From Rhizobium leguminosarum (GTDB lineage Bacteria > Pseudomonadota > Alphaproteobacteria > Rhizobiales > Rhizobiaceae): DNA of 64,000 bases. Location: positions 1,762,501 to 1,826,500 of the forward strand of contig NZ_JAGIOR010000001.1 of assembly GCF_017876795.1 (NCBI RefSeq), given 5' to 3'. Below, piece by piece: positions 38,780-47,801 of the stretch. A model generated the notes under the pieces. That model saw only the letters and a program-made list of their open reading frames with translations. It did no database searches and was not told where the DNA came from. Both the position numbers and the translations under genes were made by a program. Within the stretch, counting starts at the first letter, position 1. Each line of letters begins with the position of its first letter.

Positions 38780-39802
38780 CTATCTCCGTTTCGTTGCGAT
38801 CGACGGCGAAGGCATCTCGTGCGGCGACGGATTGCCGAGTTCGAGAATGCGGGACGGAGAGGCGCGGCCGACAAGAAGCTCGGAAAGCGCCAGCAAATTG
38901 CCATTCAAACGTCCCCAACGGTCGATCAAGCGGTCCTTGAAAAATAGGCCCGAGGCGTTCGCCAGGATGTTGCGGCCGATTTGTGCGAATGCACGGCGCT
39001 TCGACATCGTGCCCTTGCGGATCAGATAGACAGGATTGGCAACCTGCGAATAGCCGAGTCTTCGGCCGGGCTGGCGCCCGGATCTGACGCCGAGATGCAC
39101 GCCGCGGGCGCCTTCGACACGCACGGACCTGCCGTAGCGGGCGATGGACCTGCTGAAATCGACATCCTCGAGCCAGCCGTAGAGCGGGAGCTGCTCGTCA
39201 AATGTCAGCGCATGCTCGAGAACCGATGAAAGGCGAACCGCCATGTTGCATCCGTAGGCGTTATAGATCTCCGTCACCTGTTCGGCCGCTTCGCCGGCGG
39301 TTTCAAGAACCTGTAGGGCCTTTGACATGCTGAGGCCGCCGTCGAGGATGCCGTCGGCCAGGACTTCGCCTGTGGCGATCACGACGTCGGGCCTTAGCAC
39401 AAAGACGGCCGCAATTCGCGACAGGAAAGTCGTGGCGGGAACGAAGTCGTCGTCCAGGAAGATCAGAATATCCGTATCGGCCGCGGCGGCCTCGATGATC
39501 CTGTTGCGCTGAGAGGTCAGGCCACGGCTGCCGACGATAACTTCCACGTCGACGCGGTCGGTAAGCCCGGCCGCATCGTCGATCAAGGGCACGCAGACGA
39601 ACAGCCGCTCAGCCTGATCGGGCAGCCTGGTGAGATAATCGACCGTTTCCCGCAGGATCGAGGGGCGGCCTGCCGAAGCAATCCCGATGGCCATTCGCAA
39701 TGGGCGGTTCGCGCGCCCTGCCACGGCTTCAGTGCCGCTGGGACCAGGCGCCGGCCCGATTGGCCCGTCCTGCCCGGTTGCTCCTGCCGAAGTCGAGGTC
39801 AT
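38780..39802 (-). CDS. Glycosyltransferase family 2
   Basis: 340 residues. GT-A fold: RMAIGIASAGRPSILRETVD, SRGLTSQRNRIIEAA, the DxD motif in ILIFLDDDFVPAT, and WLEDVDFSRSIARYG with the conserved ED pair that provides the catalytic base in GT2 enzymes. The first 35 residues are Gly/Pro-rich and probably disordered. It overlaps the Wzz-like gene by four bases (ATGA) and is followed four bases later by the export gene, so the three are one operon. Confidence 0.88.
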   Translation of the reverse strand: MTSTSAGATGQDGPIGPAPGPSGTEAVAGRANRPLRMAIGIASAGRPSILRETVDYLTRLPDQAERLFVCVPLIDDAAGLTDRVDVEVIVGSRGLTSQRNRIIEAAAADTDILIFLDDDFVPATTFLSRIAAVFVLRPDVVIATGEVLADGILDGGLSMSKALQVLETAGEAAEQVTEIYNAYGCNMAVRLSSVLEHALTFDEQLPLYGWLEDVDFSRSIARYGRSVRVEGARGVHLGVRSGRQPGRRLGYSQVANPVYLIRKGTMSKRRAFAQIGRNILANASGLFFKDRLIDRWGRLNGNLLALSELLVGRASPSRILELGNPSPHEMPSPSIATKRR

Positions 39803-41553
39803 GACTGCATTCTCTTCGGTGCATGGTTGATGATCGCGCCGAGGATCTCCGCCCCGACGTTCCGCATAGTGTCGATGACGCGCATGGTATCGTCGATCGA
39901 GGTGCGGCCGTGCGAGGTGACGACGAGGACTCCGTCCAGTTCCGGCGCGATCGCATTGGCATCCGGAGAAGCGGAGAATGCGGAAATGTCGACGAATATG
40001 GCGTCAAATTCCTTTTTCAGGTCGGCGAAGCTCAACTGCGTGCGACGGGAACTCAGGCGAATGGCCGGCGTCACCGCTTCGACATCGCCGAGGGGAAGGA
40101 ACTTCAGCGTCGGGGTGAGCGGCAATGCCGCCGTTTGAATCAGTTCTCCATTGTCGAGGACATCGACGAGGCCGGTGGAACTATGGGGTGCGATCGATTT
40201 GCTGAGCGACGATTTCTGTGCAGCCGCATCGATCAACAGCGTCTGAGCTCCTGATATCGACGACAGCACGGCAAGTTCACACGCGATGGTCGATGCCCCG
40301 CTGCCGGGATCGATGGCGACGATTCCAATGACAACCCGGCGTTTGCGCCGAAGACCGACGACTGTCGCGCTCAGTTCCGCCATGCCTGGGATATCAGGAT
40401 ACGCGGCCGCAGTGCTGTTGTCCGTGCCGGCCGCCAGGAAACGCGCAGGGTGTCGATTGCCGGTCCTCTTCGAGGTCGCCAGCAGAGTGACGAAGGGCAG
40501 TCCAGCGGCTTCCGCGATCTGATGGGGACGGATGATCCGGCGGTCACCGGCGTGCCTTATCATGGCAAGTGCCAGGCCGAGACCAAGACCGACCGCCGCC
40601 CCAAAGGCGAGGATGAGCGTGCTGCGTGGCCTGGCCTTCGAAAGAGGCAGCGTGGCCCGCGAAACGATCGTGGCATCGGACACCGGGTAGGTGATGCGCT
40701 GCTTGGCTTCGGTAAGCTGGTTCAAGGTGCTTTCATAAAGGGTGCGGCGGGCGTCCGTCGCGCTTTGCAGCTCCGCAAGCTTGAACTGATCGCGCGGATT
40801 GCTCGTAAAGCCAGCCAAAGCGCTAGCAGCTTCAGCAAGTCCACGCTGTTGCTCGGTTATAAACTTCGCCAGCCAGTCGCTGTATTGGCGGGCGGCGCTG
40901 GCTTTCATGGAGATATTCTTCTGGATATACTGCCTGGCGAGCGTGTCGGCGATGTCGACGGCTTTCTGAGGGGGCGTTGCCGCGGCCGATATCTCGATGA
41001 CCGTCGAACTTCCGATCCGGCGTATTTCCACCATGTTCAGCAGCGTTGCGGTCGCCCAGTCATGGAGGCGCTCCTCCTCCGGCTGCGCTTGTCTCGTTCC
41101 CTTGCCCGTTGCTTCCTGCGATGGCGTATCCAGTTGCGAAGAAAAGCCCGTCAGCCAATTCTTTGCCCTGTCCTGCAGCGAAGGCGCCTGATCGACGAAT
41201 TCCGGATCGGTGTCGAGATCCAGCGCCGTTACCGTCCCGCCGACGACGTCGCTGGATCTGGCGATTTCCAGCTGTCCCTCTATGAATGCATCTTCCGCAA
41301 AAGCCCTCTGTGCTTCGGAGCCGCTCACCTGGGGAAAGATCACAAGTTGCGTGCTGGCAACGAACGTCGGCTCGGCGGTCAGTACATAGCTCCCCGCCAT
41401 TACGACGAAGGCTATCGTCGTCGCCGCAATCCACAGCCAGCGCATTCTGAGAAAGAAAAGCATATCCCGCAAAGTCAGCGGTGAATTCGCCCCAGTGGTT
41501 GCGGCAGGCAGAGGTATCGAAGAAACGCCGCTGAAGATCGTGCTCGAGGTCAT
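39799..41553 (-). CDS. Wzz/ExoP-like co-polymerase with lysine-less P-loop
   Basis: 584 residues: a Wzz domain (about 28-120, LTLRDMLFFLRMRWLWIAA with the first membrane helix), a coiled periplasmic region, a second helix (about 310-330, STLILAFGAAVGLGLGLALA), and a cytoplasmic domain resembling the BY-kinase part of ExoP. In that domain Walker A reads DPGSGAST with no Lys, Walker A' reads LLIDAAAQ instead of LLIDADLR, and there is no Tyr-rich tail. It therefore probably controls chain length structurally, without kinase activity. It is the first gene of the minus-strand EPS operon after the priming transferase. Confidence 0.88.
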   Translation of the reverse strand: MTSSTIFSGVSSIPLPAATTGANSPLTLRDMLFFLRMRWLWIAATTIAFVVMAGSYVLTAEPTFVASTQLVIFPQVSGSEAQRAFAEDAFIEGQLEIARSSDVVGGTVTALDLDTDPEFVDQAPSLQDRAKNWLTGFSSQLDTPSQEATGKGTRQAQPEEERLHDWATATLLNMVEIRRIGSSTVIEISAAATPPQKAVDIADTLARQYIQKNISMKASAARQYSDWLAKFITEQQRGLAEAASALAGFTSNPRDQFKLAELQSATDARRTLYESTLNQLTEAKQRITYPVSDATIVSRATLPLSKARPRSTLILAFGAAVGLGLGLALAMIRHAGDRRIIRPHQIAEAAGLPFVTLLATSKRTGNRHPARFLAAGTDNSTAAAYPDIPGMAELSATVVGLRRKRRVVIGIVAIDPGSGASTIACELAVLSSISGAQTLLIDAAAQKSSLSKSIAPHSSTGLVDVLDNGELIQTAALPLTPTLKFLPLGDVEAVTPAIRLSSRRTQLSFADLKKEFDAIFVDISAFSASPDANAIAPELDGVLVVTSHGRTSIDDTMRVIDTMRNVGAEILGAIINHAPKRMQS

Positions 41554-41688
41554 GTCGTCCTAATCCAAAAATGGCGATATCACGGAGTAACCAGGTATCG
41601 GGTGACCAGGTGCCTGCAGCTTGGAGGGGACGGAGGGAGGTGCATGTCTTCCGATTTCAGGCATGATCGGCAGCTCTCCCCTAGTTGC

Positions 41689-42390
41689 TCAGTACGAGCC
41701 CCGCTGCGAAAACAGTGCGGGAATGGTCTTGGCAATGATGATTAAGTCCCGGCCCAGCGACCAGTTATCGAGATAGTGAACGTCGAGGGAAACCCGGTGC
41801 TCATAGCTGACATCGTTGCGCCCGCTGGTTTGCCAGTGACCTGTCAGGCCGGGGCGGACGGCCATGTACGCCCAGATATGCTCGCCGTAGCGCGGCAATT
41901 CCTCGACGGTGATTGGCCGAGGGCCGACAAGGCTCATTTCGCCACGCAGGACATTGAACAGCTGGGGAAGCTCGTCGATGCTCGACCGCCTCAGGATGTC
42001 CCCGACGGCCGTAATCCTCGGATCGTCCTTCAGCTTGTGGGTCGCCTCCCACTCGGTTCGCGCAATTGGGTTGTTTTCGAGCAATTCGGCAAGCTGAGCA
42101 CTCGCATCGGTCTTCATCGTGCGAAATTTGAGGCATCCGAACGGCGCTCCGCCGAAGCCGATGCGCGTATGGGAGTAGAAGACCGGGCCGCGGTCGGAGA
42201 CCTTTACGATCAAGGCGACGATCAAAAGAAGCGGGGAAAGCAGGATCAGCGCGGTGATCGCCATCAGAAGGTCGAGCGCGCGCTTAGCCGATCTCCCTGC
42301 TGCACGAGGCCGCGACGCATTCAGATCGCCGCCTTTCGCAGACCTTCCGGCACGCGACCATGCCTCGAAACTATGTGCTTCCCAAGCCAT
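41689..42390 (-). CDS. Priming sugar transferase (ExoY/PssA-like)
   Basis: Transfers a hexose-1-phosphate from UDP-sugar to undecaprenyl phosphate, starting each repeat unit. 233 residues from the ATG at 42390 (GGAGACCCAG just before it; the decayed paralogue has GGAGACGCGG). Seen: the re-entrant membrane helix (RALDLLMAITALILLSPLLL), GPVFYSHTRIGFGGAPFGCL, KFRTMKTDA, the catalytic SIDELPQLFNVLRGEMSLVG then PRP, and RPGLTGHWQTSGRNDVSYE. Complete and apparently active. The region upstream is shared with the divergent Crp/Fnr regulator. Confidence 0.93.
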   Translation of the reverse strand: MAWEAHSFEAWSRAGRSAKGGDLNASRPRAAGRSAKRALDLLMAITALILLSPLLLIVALIVKVSDRGPVFYSHTRIGFGGAPFGCLKFRTMKTDASAQLAELLENNPIARTEWEATHKLKDDPRITAVGDILRRSSIDELPQLFNVLRGEMSLVGPRPITVEELPRYGEHIWAYMAVRPGLTGHWQTSGRNDVSYEHRVSLDVHYLDNWSLGRDLIIIAKTIPALFSQRGSY

Positions 42391-42861
42391 CTGGGTCTCC
42401 AAAACTTTCCGATTAAGAACCGTTCAAACTTTGCTGCACCGCACTCTGGTTGTCTGTTACCAAGGTCATAATCCTTAATAAATTCTTTATGCTACTAAAC
42501 GGCAGAAGAGAACTTAGATTGTGCCTTCGAGCGAATTATTTTCATTCTAAAAGGCAATCTAACCTACCTAAAGGTGATTAATCCACTGAAATTTATTCAT
42601 GTTTTTGATATCACCATTTCGAATATGACTAATTTTTAATTAGAAAGACGTTTTAATGAGCGCCTCTTTCCAATCATACAATCGTTCTTCGGTTAAATCG
42701 AGTTTTTGATTGCCTGTAACGATGTATGTTTGTTTTCCAGCTAAATGTATTCTTAATCTTTACGCTGTCTCTCGGCGATGTTATTTGACTTGGATATTAA
42801 GGTAATATAAATGATGCAGTGCAGCATTGCCTATCGTTATTCGAGTACTGGAGTTATGCGC
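42391..42861. other. AT-rich divergent regulatory region, copy B
   Basis: About 470 bases, rich in A+T, between the priming transferase (minus) and the Crp/Fnr gene (plus). Its start resembles copy A at 32278-32726 (GTCTGTTACC...GGTCATAAT, then AATAAATTCTTTAT). It must hold the promoters for both directions. Two in-frame ATG codons (42811, 42814) lie in it but are not preferred as gene starts. Confidence 0.6.
42455..42470. promoter_or_regulatory. Diverged CRP/FNR-type operator
   Basis: TGTTACCAAGGTCATA matches TGTGA-N6-TCACA at eight of ten fixed positions and corresponds in place and flanks to the perfect site at 32344-32359. Probable target of the adjacent regulator. Confidence 0.55.
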
Positions 42862-43599
42862 ATGGACGGGGTGACACACGCATCAGATCGCAGGGCCGGG
42901 GTCGGCAAGGCGGCGATATCGGCTAGCGGCGGCATTCATCTCGGCAGCCGCATAGTGCTCGACGACGAATTCCTTTCGTGCCGGTCGAGCGTCCGGCGTT
43001 TCCGGCGCGGCGAGGTCATCGCCGGGGCCGACGTCCTGATCGATATGTTCGCTCGCGTGCATTCGGGGGTGGTCAGCGCAAGCACAATGCTGCCCGACGG
43101 CAGAGAATTTATCGTTGAGATCATCCCGAAATCGGGCCTGATCGGCGAGCTCGAGGTTTTGCGCAGGCAGACGTTGAGCCTCGAATACCGAGCCGGTTCC
43201 AACTGCGAGTTGCACTTCTTCGAAGGCCGCCTGCTGCGCGACATGTATGCCAGCGATCCCAGTTTTCGCGAAAAGGTCTTCTCCAGGGCGCTGGCGCGTA
43301 TTTCGGAGCTCGAACTCCGGATCATTGCGAATGCGGCGTCGAGCCTGCAGTCGAGGCTGGCCAGCACACTGCTGCGGCTTTCCGCCGTTTATGGAAAAGA
43401 TGCGGCAAACAGCGGGGACGAACTGATCATTTCGCAAAATGATCTGGCCGCGACGCTGCCGGCTTCCCGCGAGAAGGTTAATCAATGCCTGCGGCGCCTG
43501 CGTGAAGGCAAGATCATCGACGGGGGGCAGGGCAAGATTCGCATTCTTAACCGCAAGGCGCTGGAAGCCTGTGCCAACGGCGCGGTTTCGGTGAAATGA
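42862..43599 (+). CDS. Crp/Fnr-family transcriptional regulator of the EPS locus
   Basis: 245 residues: a cupin-like effector domain (about 20-130: VRRFRRGEVIAGADVLIDMF, KSGLIGELEVLRRQTLSLEY, RAGSNCELHFFE), a long dimer helix, and a C-terminal winged helix (about 170-235: SRLASTLLRLSAVYG, DLAATLPASREKVNQCLRRL, REGKIIDGGQGKIRILNRKA). There is no four-Cys cluster, so it is not an Fnr oxygen sensor; cNMP binding is uncertain because the phosphate-binding RxA pattern is incomplete. The ATG at 42862 was chosen because GGAG lies eight bases before it and the decayed copy conserves this start. It overlaps the next glycosyltransferase gene (ATGATG). Confidence 0.88.
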   Translation: MDGVTHASDRRAGVGKAAISASGGIHLGSRIVLDDEFLSCRSSVRRFRRGEVIAGADVLIDMFARVHSGVVSASTMLPDGREFIVEIIPKSGLIGELEVLRRQTLSLEYRAGSNCELHFFEGRLLRDMYASDPSFREKVFSRALARISELELRIIANAASSLQSRLASTLLRLSAVYGKDAANSGDELIISQNDLAATLPASREKVNQCLRRLREGKIIDGGQGKIRILNRKALEACANGAVSVK

Positions 43600-44945
43600 T
43601 GCGCCTGGCGCCTTCCGAGGCCATCCGATCCACCGCAAGCGTCGGCCGGTTTCCCGGCCCTGGCACGACAAAGATCGATCGCGTGGTCATCATCGACGAT
43701 TACTCGGTGGCCAGAGGCGGGGCGACAGGCCTGGCGGTGCTGTCTGCCAAGCTTTTTCGCGGGCTCGGCATTCCCGTGACTTATATTTGCGGGGATGACG
43801 CCGCCAATGCCGAGCTTGCCGCACTCGGAGTGTCGATGGTCGGACTGAAAAGCCGCGACCTGCTCAGTGCCCAGCGTGGGAAAGCGTTCGTCACCGGCAT
43901 TCACAATGGCGCCGCCGTCCGCATGGTCGCGAACTGGATTGCTGCAAAGGATACCGCCAACACCATCTACCATGTGCATGGCTGGCACCAGATCCTGTCT
44001 CCCGCGATTTTCAGGGCGTTGGTGCCGGTCGCCAGACGATGCGTGGTTCACGCGCATGATTTCTTCACGGCTTGCCCCAACGGCGCCTTCTTCGACTATC
44101 AGGCGCAGGAGATCTGCCTGCGACGCCCGCTCGGCGTAAGCTGCATTGCGACGGCTTGCGACAAGAGAAGTTATTCGCACAAATTGTGGCGTGTCGCCCG
44201 AGGCTCGAATATCCTCCGGCTGTTGAAGGATCAGGCCGATTTCGGCCGGATAATTCTGCTGCACGAGAAGATGGCGAGCTTTCTCGTCGGCGCCGGCTAT
44301 CGGCCCGAACGGCTGACGACGATCCGCAATCCCGTCGCTCCACTCTCCATCAAACGGATCGAGGCGGAGGCCAACGACGAGTTCGTGTTCATCGGGCGGT
44401 TGGACGAGGAGAAAGGCGTGGAGGACGCCGTAGCCGCCACACGCAGAGCCGGCGTCCGGCTCTGCGTGATCGGGGACGGGCCACTGATGCCGCTGGTTTC
44501 CGCGGCAGGAGATCACGTCAGGGCCGTCGGCTGGCAGTCGCATGCGGAGATCGGCCCGACCATCCGCAAGGCGCGTGCGCTGTTGATGCCCTCGCGTTAT
44601 CCCGAGCCATTCGGTCTCGTCGCTATCGAAGCGGCCAGGAGCGGTCTGCCCGTCATCATGTCGCGCAGCGCCTTTCTCGCCGAGGAAATGGAAAGAGCCG
44701 GCATGGCACTTGCCTGCGATACGGCCGATCAAAGCGCCTTTGCCGACACTTTGACGCGATTTAGCCAAATGCCCAGGCAAGAGGTCCGTGCCATGAGCGA
44801 GCGGGCTTTCCGGCTTTCCCCGGATCTCGCCTCGACACACGAGGAATGGCGCGACGCGCTTCTTGCCGAATATCACAGCCTGATTTCGACGAATGCGGTT
44901 TCCGAGCTGACAGACGGTGTGGCGATACAAGGAGTATTGAGTTGA
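43596..44945 (+). CDS. Glycosyltransferase family 4 (GT-B)
   Basis: 449 residues, GT-B fold. N-terminal Rossmann domain: VVIIDDYSVARGGATGLAVL, IYHVHGWHQILSP, CVVHAHDFFTACPNG. C-terminal donor domain: FVFIGRLDEEKGVEDAVAAT, LCVIGDGPLMPLV, VGWQSHAEIGPTIRKARALL and the donor-site MPSRYPEPFGLVAIEAARSG with the EX7E motif. It starts within the stop of the regulator gene, so regulator and transferase are co-translated. Donor sugar unknown. Confidence 0.9.
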   Translation: MMRLAPSEAIRSTASVGRFPGPGTTKIDRVVIIDDYSVARGGATGLAVLSAKLFRGLGIPVTYICGDDAANAELAALGVSMVGLKSRDLLSAQRGKAFVTGIHNGAAVRMVANWIAAKDTANTIYHVHGWHQILSPAIFRALVPVARRCVVHAHDFFTACPNGAFFDYQAQEICLRRPLGVSCIATACDKRSYSHKLWRVARGSNILRLLKDQADFGRIILLHEKMASFLVGAGYRPERLTTIRNPVAPLSIKRIEAEANDEFVFIGRLDEEKGVEDAVAATRRAGVRLCVIGDGPLMPLVSAAGDHVRAVGWQSHAEIGPTIRKARALLMPSRYPEPFGLVAIEAARSGLPVIMSRSAFLAEEMERAGMALACDTADQSAFADTLTRFSQMPRQEVRAMSERAFRLSPDLASTHEEWRDALLAEYHSLISTNAVSELTDGVAIQGVLS

Positions 44946-46186
44946 CCCTTAAAGCAACAACCTCTCTTCCCGACGCGACGGCTTTTCGTACCGATGCGCC
45001 TGTCATGGCGAAAAGGCGCGTCGCCGAGGCCGGAAGCACAAGTGAAACCGGGCAACTTCGGGTCGCCATCGTGCATTACTGGCTCGTTTCGATGCGCGGC
45101 GGCGAGAAGGTCCTCGAAGAGCTGTGCCGCATGTTTCCGCAGGCCGACATCTTCACCCTCGTCTGCAACCGGGATCGCATCAGCGATTTTCTGAAGACGC
45201 GGAATATCCGCACGTCCTTCCTGCAGAAGATCCCCGGCGCGCAGCGGCATTATACCAAGATGCTGCCGCTGATGCCTTTCGCGCTAGAGCAGTTCGATCT
45301 GCAGGATTACGACCTGGTGCTGTCGAGCGAATCCGGCCCCGCCAAAGGCATCATCACTCGCGCCGACGCTCTCCATGTCTGCTACTGCCATTCGCCGATG
45401 CGCTATATCTGGGATCAGTTCCATGTCTATCGCCATGGCCTGCCCTGGGTGGGACGCGCCTTAATGTCGATTACCGCGCCCATGCTGCGCGCCTGGGACG
45501 TGACGACGTCCTCGCGCGTCGATGTGTTCGTCGCCAACTCCGATTATGTCGCAAGCCGCATCCGCCGCTTCTACGACCGGGACTCCGTCGTCATTCATCC
45601 TCCCGTTGCGACCGACGATTTTGCTGTGGGGAAGGGGAAAGGCGAATTTTACCTCTATGCGGGGCAGCTCACCACCTACAAGCGGCCGGATATCGCCGTC
45701 CGCGCCTGTACCGAGGCCGGCCGGAAGCTGGTCGTCATCGGTGAGGGAGAACAATTAGGTTTTCTGAAGTCGATCGCCGGACCGACCGTTGAGTTTCTCG
45801 GCCATCAGCCCTTCAACGTGCTGCGCGACCACCTGTCGCGGTGCCGCGCCCTGTTGTTTCCGGGCACGGAGGATTTCGGCATCCTGCCGGTTGAAGCCAT
45901 GGCATCAGGGCGGCCGGTTCTAGCTTTCGACGCGGGCGGCGCCCGGGAAACCGTCTCCGCGCCGCAGGTCGGATTTCGCTTCGCGCAACAGACGACGGAA
46001 GCCCTTTTGGAAACGATGGCAGCATTCGAAACGGTCGAGGACGATATCGATCCGCATGCAATCCGCGCACACTCACTGAAATTCTCCGCCACCGTATTCC
46101 GCGATCGTCTGTCCAGTCTCATTGAGCAGCAGTTGTCCAGCCAAGGAGACGGATCTGCCGGCGTCTTCAGAAGACGGCAGGGTTGA
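44942..46186 (+). CDS. Glycosyltransferase family 4 (GT-B), TTG start
   Basis: 414 residues from a TTG at 44942, preceded by GGAG and overlapping the stop of the previous gene (TTGA). The only later ATG (45005) has a weaker site. GT-B features: VAIVHYWLVSMRGGEKVLEE, LVLSSESGPAKGIITRADAL, HVCYCHSPMRYIWDQF, FYLYAGQLTTYKRPDIAVRA, and the donor-site FPGTEDFGILPVEAMASGRP (EX7E). Similar in plan to WbaZ-type mannosyltransferases, but the donor is not certain. Confidence 0.9.
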   Translation: MTLKATTSLPDATAFRTDAPVMAKRRVAEAGSTSETGQLRVAIVHYWLVSMRGGEKVLEELCRMFPQADIFTLVCNRDRISDFLKTRNIRTSFLQKIPGAQRHYTKMLPLMPFALEQFDLQDYDLVLSSESGPAKGIITRADALHVCYCHSPMRYIWDQFHVYRHGLPWVGRALMSITAPMLRAWDVTTSSRVDVFVANSDYVASRIRRFYDRDSVVIHPPVATDDFAVGKGKGEFYLYAGQLTTYKRPDIAVRACTEAGRKLVVIGEGEQLGFLKSIAGPTVEFLGHQPFNVLRDHLSRCRALLFPGTEDFGILPVEAMASGRPVLAFDAGGARETVSAPQVGFRFAQQTTEALLETMAAFETVEDDIDPHAIRAHSLKFSATVFRDRLSSLIEQQLSSQGDGSAGVFRRRQG

Positions 46187-46268
46187 GGGGGAAGGAACGG
46201 GCTGCCTGCCTTGCCGCGCCCCGAACGAAACCGTCTCAAACCCTCGACGAGGAATAGATAAACAGATC

Positions 46269-47750
46269 ATGTCAAGCGTATCTCAGAGGACGGCGACGGC
46301 GAGCATCTGGACCATCAGTGGAAAATTCCTCGCGCGGATGCTCGATTTCGTCAGCCTTCTTGTCCTGGCAAGGCTGTTGAGCCCCGAGGATTTCGGCCTG
46401 GTCGCCATCGCGACGTCGGTCTTGGTCATCGTCGAGGCGATCCTGGACCTGCCGTTGACGCAGGCCTTGATGCGCCAATCGTCGCCTTCGGACGAGATGT
46501 TCGCCACGGCCTTCACCCTCAGCCTGCTGAGAGGACTGGCCATCAGCCTGCTGATGATGGTCATCTCCTGGCCAATGGCGCTGATCTACGACGATTCCCG
46601 GCTTTTCGCCCTTGTCGCCGTTCTCTCGATCGCGCCTGCCATGCGCAGCATGACCAGTCCGCGCATGGTTCTTTTCATGCAGCGTTTTGATTTCAAAAGG
46701 GAGTTCGCGCTCGATCTCATCGCCAAGGGATCGACATTGTTGTTCGGGGTGGGTGTAGCTGTGGCAACAGGCAGCTACTGGGGGCTGGCGATCGGAGCGA
46801 TCGCCGGCCCGATGGCGGCGATGATCACGTCCTATGTCTTTGCGCCGATGCGACCGACGTTCAGCCTTTCCGAATGGAAGCATTTTCAGGACATGATCAG
46901 CTGGAATACCGTGTCGCAGGTGCTGAATTCGATCAATTGGCAGCTGGACCGGCTGCTTCTGCCGCGTTTTACCGGCTTGTCGACGTTCGGCGCCTTCAGC
47001 GTCGCCGACAATATCGCGGGTATTCCGTACCAGACCTTCGTCGGACCGTTGCTACGCCCGCTGATGGCGGCATTCTCCACTGTCGAAGACCGCCGCAACC
47101 TGATCGCCGCCTATCTCAAGGCGACGAATGCTATCACCTTCGTCGCGGCACCCATTCTCATCGCACTTGCCCTTCTCGCCGAGCCGACCGTGCGTGTCCT
47201 CGTCGGCGAGAAATGGGCATCGTCCGCGCCGATCCTGCGATGGCTGTGCCTTGTCAGCCTGCTTGGTCTTCCCACGAACATGATGCCGCCATTGGCCATG
47301 GTCATGAACAATACCCGTTATGTCGCTCTCAGGATGTTTGTCGAGTTCGCCGTCAGGGCTCCGGTTACCATTCTGGCTATCGCCTATTTCCAGGTGTCGG
47401 GGGCGCTGGGCGCGCGGGTCGTGGCGGTCCTTGTCGCCTATGGCGCATCGCTCATCATCACAAGGCGGCTGATCGGCGCGAGTTTTGCCGCGCAATTGCT
47501 GTCCTTTTTCCGGCCTCTGCTCGCGAGCTTGCCGATGATCGCTTTCCTGCTCTGGGTGGAGCCGATGCTCGTCGCCATGCCTGTCAGTCTCAATCTTATC
47601 GTTGGCCTCGCGCTTTTCGGCGGGGCGGCAGCGGGGATTTTCTGGGCTGTCGCCCTGCTGTTGTGGCAGATGATCGGAAGGCCCGACGGCATCGAGACCA
47701 TCATCGTCCAAAGGCTCATGCCGCGACGAAACGGGGTCTTCACCTCATGA
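46269..47750 (+). CDS. Polysaccharide flippase (Wzx/ExoT-like)
   Basis: 493 residues with about twelve to fourteen hydrophobic helices, MOP superfamily (Polysacc_synt type, close to lipopolysaccharide exporters). Typical N-terminus: TASIWTISGKFLARMLDFVS, LLVLARLLSPEDFGLVAIAT. Also GLSTFGAFSVADNIAGIPYQ and LVGEKWASSAPILRWLCLVS. It flips the undecaprenyl-linked repeat unit to the periplasm for the polymerase at 35801-37270. The ATG at 46269, with GAGGAATA upstream, fixes the start. With Wzy, Wzz, the export protein and the priming enzyme it completes the pathway. Confidence 0.9.
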   Translation: MSSVSQRTATASIWTISGKFLARMLDFVSLLVLARLLSPEDFGLVAIATSVLVIVEAILDLPLTQALMRQSSPSDEMFATAFTLSLLRGLAISLLMMVISWPMALIYDDSRLFALVAVLSIAPAMRSMTSPRMVLFMQRFDFKREFALDLIAKGSTLLFGVGVAVATGSYWGLAIGAIAGPMAAMITSYVFAPMRPTFSLSEWKHFQDMISWNTVSQVLNSINWQLDRLLLPRFTGLSTFGAFSVADNIAGIPYQTFVGPLLRPLMAAFSTVEDRRNLIAAYLKATNAITFVAAPILIALALLAEPTVRVLVGEKWASSAPILRWLCLVSLLGLPTNMMPPLAMVMNNTRYVALRMFVEFAVRAPVTILAIAYFQVSGALGARVVAVLVAYGASLIITRRLIGASFAAQLLSFFRPLLASLPMIAFLLWVEPMLVAMPVSLNLIVGLALFGGAAAGIFWAVALLLWQMIGRPDGIETIIVQRLMPRRNGVFTS

Positions 47751-47801
47751 TCAAGAAGAGTGCATCCCAATGATTGGTTCGGCGTTTTCAGAGGAGTAGC
47801 A

